36,841 nt of DNA from the NCBI GenBank assembly GCA_944390105.1, contig CALXOV010000058.1:1-36841 (forward strand), in the 5' to 3' direction. Below, one piece after another: positions 33,339 through 36,841 of the stretch (positions within the stretch are counted from its first letter, which is position 1; every line of letters starts with the position of its first letter). Below the pieces are notes generated by a model that saw nothing but the letters and a program-made list of their open reading frames with translations, did not search any database and had not been told where the DNA came from. Source of the stretch: an uncultured Succinivibrionaceae bacterium (GTDB taxonomy: Bacteria > Pseudomonadota > Gammaproteobacteria > Enterobacterales > Succinivibrionaceae). Made by a program: the position numbers and the translations under genes.

Positions 33339-33554
33339 ATGCCAATTTACGAGTATCGCTGTGCGCACTGCGGTCAGCTGCTGACCGTGCGCCAGAGCAT
33401 GCAGGAGCCTGCACTGACGCATTGCCCGTCCTGCGGCGAGGAGAGCTTAAAAAAGCTGATTTCAGCAAGTTTTGTGTCCTCTCACGCTGCGCCATGCGGT
33501 GAAAAAATTTGTGGCGGTGCGCACTGTGCTTGCTGCCCCCACCACCAAGAGTAG
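33339..33554 (+). CDS. FmdB-family zinc-ribbon protein
   Basis: The 71-residue protein begins with the FmdB/CxxC regulatory-protein signature MPIYEYRC and has paired cysteines Cys8/Cys11 and Cys29/Cys32 that should bind one zinc. The tail is rich in Cys and His ([13 protein letters not shown]) and may bind a further metal. The family's function is not established; such genes are often found just before aspS, as here (16-base gap), and are probably cotranscribed with it. Confidence 0.88.
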   Translation: MPIYEYRCAHCGQLLTVRQSMQEPALTHCPSCGEESLKKLISASFVSSHAAPCGEKICGGAHCACCPHHQE

Positions 33555-33570
33555 AAGACTGGTATTTTTT

Positions 33571-35352
33571 ATGTCAATGCGTTCACATTACTGCGGCGAA
33601 CTTGATTTAAGCCGCGCAAATCAGGAAGTCACGCTGTGTGGTTGGGTCAATCGGCGACGTGACTTAGGCGGTCTTATCTTTATTGATCTGCGCGATCGTA
33701 GCGGCATCGTGCAGGTGGTGTTCGACCCCGATGAGCAAGAAGCACATGCCGCTGCCGCAGCGCTGCGGGCAGAGTACTGCATTCAGGTCACGGGTAAAGT
33801 TAAAGCCCGTCCGGAGGATCAGCGCAATGCTAAGATGGCCACCGGCGCGGTAGAAATATACGCCACGGCGCTGACGATTTTTAATAAGGCCGCTCCACTG
33901 CCCATTGACTTCAATCAGGACAATAGCGAAGAGCAGCGTTTGCGCTATCGCTATCTTGACTTGCGTCGTCCGGAAATGACGGCGATTTTTAAGCAGCGTG
34001 CCGCCATTACCCGCTTCGTACGCGGCTTTTTAGACAGTCACGGTTTCCTTGATATTGAGACTCCGATGCTGACTAAAGCAACTCCGGAAGGCGCGCGCGA
34101 TTATTTAGTGCCTTCGCGCATTCATCATGGCAAATTTTATGCACTGCCGCAGTCGCCGCAGCTGTTCAAGCAGCTACTTATGATCGCAGGCTATGATCGC
34201 TATTATCAGATTGTAAAGTGCTTCCGTGATGAAGATCTGCGAGCCGATCGTCAGCCGGAATTTACCCAGATCGATGTTGAAACTTCCTTTATGACCTCGC
34301 AGGATGTGCGGGCGGTAATGGAAGAAATGATTGTCGGCCTGTTCAAGGAAGTGGCTAATGTGGATCTAGGTCCGTTGCCGGTACTGACTTGGGATGAGGC
34401 GATGGCTCGCTTTGGTTCGGATAAGCCTGATTTGCGCATTGATTTTGAGCTGCATACCGTGTGCGATGTGGTTAAGGGCTCAAGCTTCAAAGTTCTAGCA
34501 GATCCGGCTAATGATCCGGCCTGTCGCGTGATTGCTTTTGCGCTGCCCGGAGGAGCTAAGCTTACCCGCCGCGAGATTGACAATTACACTGCATACATTA
34601 AGCAGATGGGCGCATCGGGCTTGATTTGGATCAAGGTCAATGACCTCGCTAAGGGGGCGGAAGGGCTGCAGTCTTCCATTGCCAAACACGTGACACCTGA
34701 GGAATTACAAGGCCTCGTCAACGCCTGTGCTGCTAAAGACGGGGATATCGTATTTGTGGCTGCCGGCAAGCGTAATCAGACCGCTGCGGCCATCGGTGCG
34801 CTGCGAATCAAGACCGCGCGCGATCATGGCTTAGTACATGATGGTTACAAGGCGCTGTGGGTGGTGGACTTCCCGATGTTCGAGATGACCGAAGAGGCTG
34901 GCCTCACCGCGATGCACCATCCTTTCACCGCACCGTCTGGGGTTACACCAGAGACTTTAAAGAATGATCCGCTCTCGGTGTATGCTGATGCCTATGATTT
35001 AGTCATTAACGGTTACGAGGCTGGCGGTGGATCGGTGCGTATTCACGACAATGCAATGCAGCAGGCCGTCTTTGAAGTTTTAGGTATTTCGCCTGCCGAG
35101 GCGCAGCAGAAGTTTGGCTTCCTGCTCGATGCTCTGTCATTCGGTGCGCCGCCGCATGCCGGTCTGGCTTTTGGCCTTGATCGCTTAACTATGCTCTTGA
35201 CCGGTACCGATAATATCCGCGACGTGATTGCCTTCCCGAAGACTACCGCCGCATCATGCCTGATGACTGAGGCACCGAGCAAGGCTGCGGCGCAAGCGCT
35301 TGAAGAGCTGGCCATTGCAATCACTGATGATGAGGATGCGCCTAAAGCTTAA
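33571..35352 (+). CDS. aspS: Aspartyl-tRNA synthetase
   Basis: AspRS charges tRNA-Asp. The 593-residue class II enzyme has an N-terminal OB-fold anticodon domain ('[32 protein letters not shown]' in its first part), motif 1 near '[21 protein letters not shown]' and motif 2 '[18 protein letters not shown]'. The bacterial GAD insertion (about 300-420) precedes motif 3 '[15 protein letters not shown]'. The sequence closely follows the bacterial long-form enzyme. ATG 33571 is chosen by comparison with the family N-terminus; an in-frame start at 33472 lies within the fmdB-like gene. The Shine-Dalgarno is weak (AGAAGACTGG). Confidence 0.97.
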   Translation: MSMRSHYCGELDLSRANQEVTLCGWVNRRRDLGGLIFIDLRDRSGIVQVVFDPDEQEAHAAAAALRAEYCIQVTGKVKARPEDQRNAKMATGAVEIYATALTIFNKAAPLPIDFNQDNSEEQRLRYRYLDLRRPEMTAIFKQRAAITRFVRGFLDSHGFLDIETPMLTKATPEGARDYLVPSRIHHGKFYALPQSPQLFKQLLMIAGYDRYYQIVKCFRDEDLRADRQPEFTQIDVETSFMTSQDVRAVMEEMIVGLFKEVANVDLGPLPVLTWDEAMARFGSDKPDLRIDFELHTVCDVVKGSSFKVLADPANDPACRVIAFALPGGAKLTRREIDNYTAYIKQMGASGLIWIKVNDLAKGAEGLQSSIAKHVTPEELQGLVNACAAKDGDIVFVAAGKRNQTAAAIGALRIKTARDHGLVHDGYKALWVVDFPMFEMTEEAGLTAMHHPFTAPSGVTPETLKNDPLSVYADAYDLVINGYEAGGGSVRIHDNAMQQAVFEVLGISPAEAQQKFGFLLDALSFGAPPHAGLAFGLDRLTMLLTGTDNIRDVIAFPKTTAASCLMTEAPSKAAAQALEELAIAITDDEDAPKA

Positions 35353-35382
35353 TTAATGCTAAAGGCGTGAATGAGAACAACT

Positions 35383-35416
35383 AAGCTGCTGCCAGCGCTA
35401 TTGCTGGCGGCAGCTT
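35383..35416 (+). terminator. Large hairpin between aspS and yebC
   Basis: Fourteen-base arms (35383-35396 and 35403-35416) pair with one G-U wobble around a 6-base loop, 31 bases after the aspS stop. No T run follows directly, so it may act as a partial terminator or 3' stabiliser. The right arm overlaps the -35 of the candidate yebC promoter. Confidence 0.5.
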
Positions 35417-35444
35417 GGCAGAAAAATTGTTTGCACTGTATAAA
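35415..35444 (+). promoter_or_regulatory. Candidate yebC promoter
   Basis: TTGGCA (35415-35420) and TATAAA (35439-35444) are 18 bases apart, about 55 bases before the yebC start. A second -10-like TATACT lies at 35459-35464. Confidence 0.4.
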
Positions 35445-35507
35445 TTTTTCTGCACGGTATACTGTAGCAGCGCCGGAGGGCGCTTACTAATTTGTGGGAG
35501 TATTTGT

Positions 35508-36266
35508 ATGTCAGGACATTCTAAGTGGGCGAATATCCGTTTCCGTAAAGCTGCCCAAGATGCCAAGCGCGGCAAGATTTTTACTAAACTGATTCGTGAA
35601 ATTACCACCGCAGCGCGTATGGGCGGCGGTGATGAGAGCTCTAACCCGCGTCTGCGTTCGGCGGTGATCTCAGCTTTAGCACAGAACATGACCCGCGATA
35701 CCATTAAGCGCGCCATTGAGCGCGGCGTCGGCGGCGGAGAAGGAGCGGATTTAGAGAGCATCACCTACGAAGGCTACGGCTTAGGCGGCGTCGCTGTGAT
35801 GGTGGACTGCATGACTGACAACCGCAATCGTACTGCAGCAGAAGTGCGTCACGCTTTTACTAAGTTTGGCGGCAATTTAGGTACTTCAGGCTCAGTCTCC
35901 TTCATCTTCTCCAAAAAGGGCGTGATTGCCTTTATGCCAGATGAAGACGGCAAGGTGCCAGTAACTGAGGATGAGGCGATGGAAATTGCCCTTGAGGCAG
36001 GTGCTGATGACGTGATGTCGCAGGATGACGGCACTATTGAGATCTACACTTCACCCGATGCTTTTGCCGCGGTGGTGGACGCCTTTGCAGCGCACAACCT
36101 CAATCCAAGCAGCGCCGAAGTTTCGCAGGTCCCGGCCAATGAAGTGGCTTTAGACGCAGAGTCGGCCGTCAAATTCATGCGCATGATCGATGCCCTAGAA
36201 GACTTAGATGATGTGCAGAATGTGTACCACAATGCTTCTATGCCCGATGATGTGGAGCTGGAGTAA
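35508..36266 (+). CDS. yebC: YebC/TACO1-family protein
   Basis: The 252-residue protein begins with the invariant '[28 protein letters not shown]' region and has '[32 protein letters not shown]' in its first domain. '[31 protein letters not shown]' then leads to the acidic C-terminal domains. Family members act in translation, easing ribosome stalling at proline-rich stretches, and some were described as DNA-binding regulators. GGGAG lies 7 bases before ATG 35508; an upstream in-frame start at 35415 lies in the promoter/hairpin region. In many gammaproteobacteria yebC follows aspS, as here. Confidence 0.97.
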   Translation: MSGHSKWANIRFRKAAQDAKRGKIFTKLIREITTAARMGGGDESSNPRLRSAVISALAQNMTRDTIKRAIERGVGGGEGADLESITYEGYGLGGVAVMVDCMTDNRNRTAAEVRHAFTKFGGNLGTSGSVSFIFSKKGVIAFMPDEDGKVPVTEDEAMEIALEAGADDVMSQDDGTIEIYTSPDAFAAVVDAFAAHNLNPSSAEVSQVPANEVALDAESAVKFMRMIDALEDLDDVQNVYHNASMPDDVELE

Positions 36267-36289
36267 GTTTTACCTAAGCTAGTTGCGAA

Positions 36290-36315
36290 AATCCCCACGC
36301 GGCAGCGTGGGGATT
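36290..36315 (+). terminator. Hairpin downstream of yebC, possible terminator
   Basis: AATCCCCACGC (36290-36300) and GCGTGGGGATT (36305-36315) form a perfect 11-bp stem with a 4-base loop, 24 bases after the yebC stop. It lacks a T run, so it may be a 3' stabilising hairpin or a repeat element rather than a classical terminator. Confidence 0.55.
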
Positions 36316-36613
36316 ACGGGTGAACTCTTTTACGCAGTTTATACGAGCCTCAATACTTCAAGATAAGAGGGACCTATCTGATGGAGCATGGTGGGTGTAC
36401 CCGTAAGTCCGCGCTAAGTAAAGCTCTACTAAAAGTAAGGCGATGGCCTTATGCAATCGTGCACACTAAGTGTGAGGGATTTTCTTAAGTCCACGCTGCA
36501 ACGCTGGTAGAAAAATTTGACTCCAATGGCAGATTTAACAAAAAAAGCGTTGCTTTAGGTGAAGTGAGTTTTGCAAAATTAAATTAATTTATTAATTTAT
36601 TAAAAAAAGATTA

Positions 36614-36653
36614 GCGGCTGTATCCCCGCCCTTTAGGGCGGGGATACAGCCGC
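36614..36653. repeat. Perfect 18-bp inverted repeat with TTTA loop
   Basis: The arms 36614-36631 and 36636-36653 are exact reverse complements separated by TTTA. The core CCCCGCCC-TTTA-GGGCGGGG resembles hairpins at the ends of IS200/IS605-type elements, but no transposase or TnpB gene is next to it. No T run follows, so it is not a simple terminator. Confidence 0.7.
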
Positions 36654-36717
36654 GAGGAGAAGCGCAATTTTTAATCCGGCATTTTCTGCTACTCAATATA
36701 TTGCCGAATAATAGATA

Positions 36718-36841
36718 TTGGAGCTCCTTCTCATGATGATGTAAAATGATACTGCGACCATAATGCCGCACAAAACATATTAAGAAGGGCAGGACTTGCC
36801 CGGATAGCCTGCCAAGCGAACCTCATTGGAGGTCGGCAGCA
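36718..36841 (+). promoter_or_regulatory. Candidate promoter and structured leader, cut by window end
   Basis: TTGGAG (near 36719) and TAAAAT (near 36743), 18 bases apart, could start a transcript whose 5' part folds. CTGCC near 36809 pairs with GGCAG near 36835, enclosing ACCTC-ATTG-GAGGT, where GGAGG could be a ribosome binding site hidden in the stem. A gene would begin just beyond the window. The family is not recognised. Confidence 0.35.

Larger units (their letters stand above)
36267..36841. other. Non-coding, hairpin-rich region at the window end
   Basis: No convincing gene is seen in about 575 bases. Contents are the yebC 3' hairpin, small hairpins at 36437-36450 (AAGGC/GCCTT) and 36462-36474 (CACAC/GTGTG), an AT-rich tract (36540-36612), a perfect 18-bp hairpin (36614-36653), and a structured leader-like segment cut by the window edge (36780-36841). 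The plus strand from 36392 to 36597 can be read as two short open stretches with a stop between them, but without a recognisable product. Confidence 0.5.

Noticed and set aside
33472-33570. Longer N-terminus for AspRS
   Set aside because: It overlaps the fmdB-like gene, and the AspRS family starts at the ATG at 33571.
36392-36597. Pseudogene with two short open stretches after yebC
   Set aside because: The translations do not resemble TnpB, a transposase or any protein I know, and the region is better explained as non-coding and structured.
1-36841. CRISPR array
   Set aside because: No set of regularly spaced direct repeats is present anywhere in the window.

Overview
The window looks like chromosomal DNA of a Gram-negative gammaproteobacterium with an anaerobic or fermentative lifestyle. 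Gammaproteobacterial traits include the aroQ-accB-accC operon, dgkA, pbpC next to an alpha-2-macroglobulin gene, an LpxL-type acyltransferase, nhaA, and aspS followed by yebC, with AspRS and DgkA very close to the enterobacterial proteins. The anaerobic trait is a four-gene pyruvate/2-oxoacid:acceptor oxidoreductase operon. Something near the Succinivibrionaceae/Aeromonadales would fit, but this is inferred from gene content only. No rRNA, CRISPR array, phage module or intact transposase is visible.

Layout. 1-2560: tRNA-Gln(CUG) with a strong promoter, a YheO/DauR-type regulator, a small lipoprotein and a lipid A acyltransferase. 2560-4980: aroQ-accB-accC ending at a clear terminator. 5111-11888: pbpC and a very large periplasmic alpha-2-macroglobulin homologue that lacks both the thioester motif and the lipobox. 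11985-14299: dgkA-tadA (overlapping by one base), then an orphan gene of the Wadjet JetD family. 14434-16388: a lipoprotein and nhaA. 16696-21248: the por operon (gamma, alpha, beta and a GltD-like NADPH/Fe-S subunit), divergent from a ROK-family regulator (21782-22783). 23294-24283: an orphan WYL-domain regulator of the BrxR/CapW type. 24383-30233: a nucleoside-hydrolase/two-transporter operon, divergent from an AraC-family regulator, followed by a D-2-hydroxyacid dehydrogenase. 30237-33039: an HPr-like protein with altered key residues, and polyphosphate kinase. 33339-36266: fmdB-like, aspS and yebC. 36267-36841: about 575 bases of non-coding DNA rich in hairpins.

How the genes relate. Most are housekeeping functions: fatty acid and aromatic precursor synthesis, envelope building and repair, translation, pH/Na+ homeostasis and phosphate storage. 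The por operon would oxidise pyruvate to acetyl-CoA, and its GltD-like subunit suggests transfer of electrons to NADP. The AraC-regulated cluster looks like uptake and cleavage of nucleosides.

The most unusual content is a set of orphan or altered proteins. (1) A complete JetD-family protein stands without JetA, JetB or JetC and has substitutions in its Toprim motifs. (2) A BrxR/CapW-like regulator stands without a defence operon. (3) Two copies of a roughly 75-base structured repeat lie at the 3' ends of the jetD-like gene and the ROK gene. (4) The alpha-2-macroglobulin has lost its thioester. (5) An HPr-like protein keeps His15 but has Ala17 and Asn46. Together, the first three could be the remains of an eroded defence/mobile region, or domesticated parts of one.
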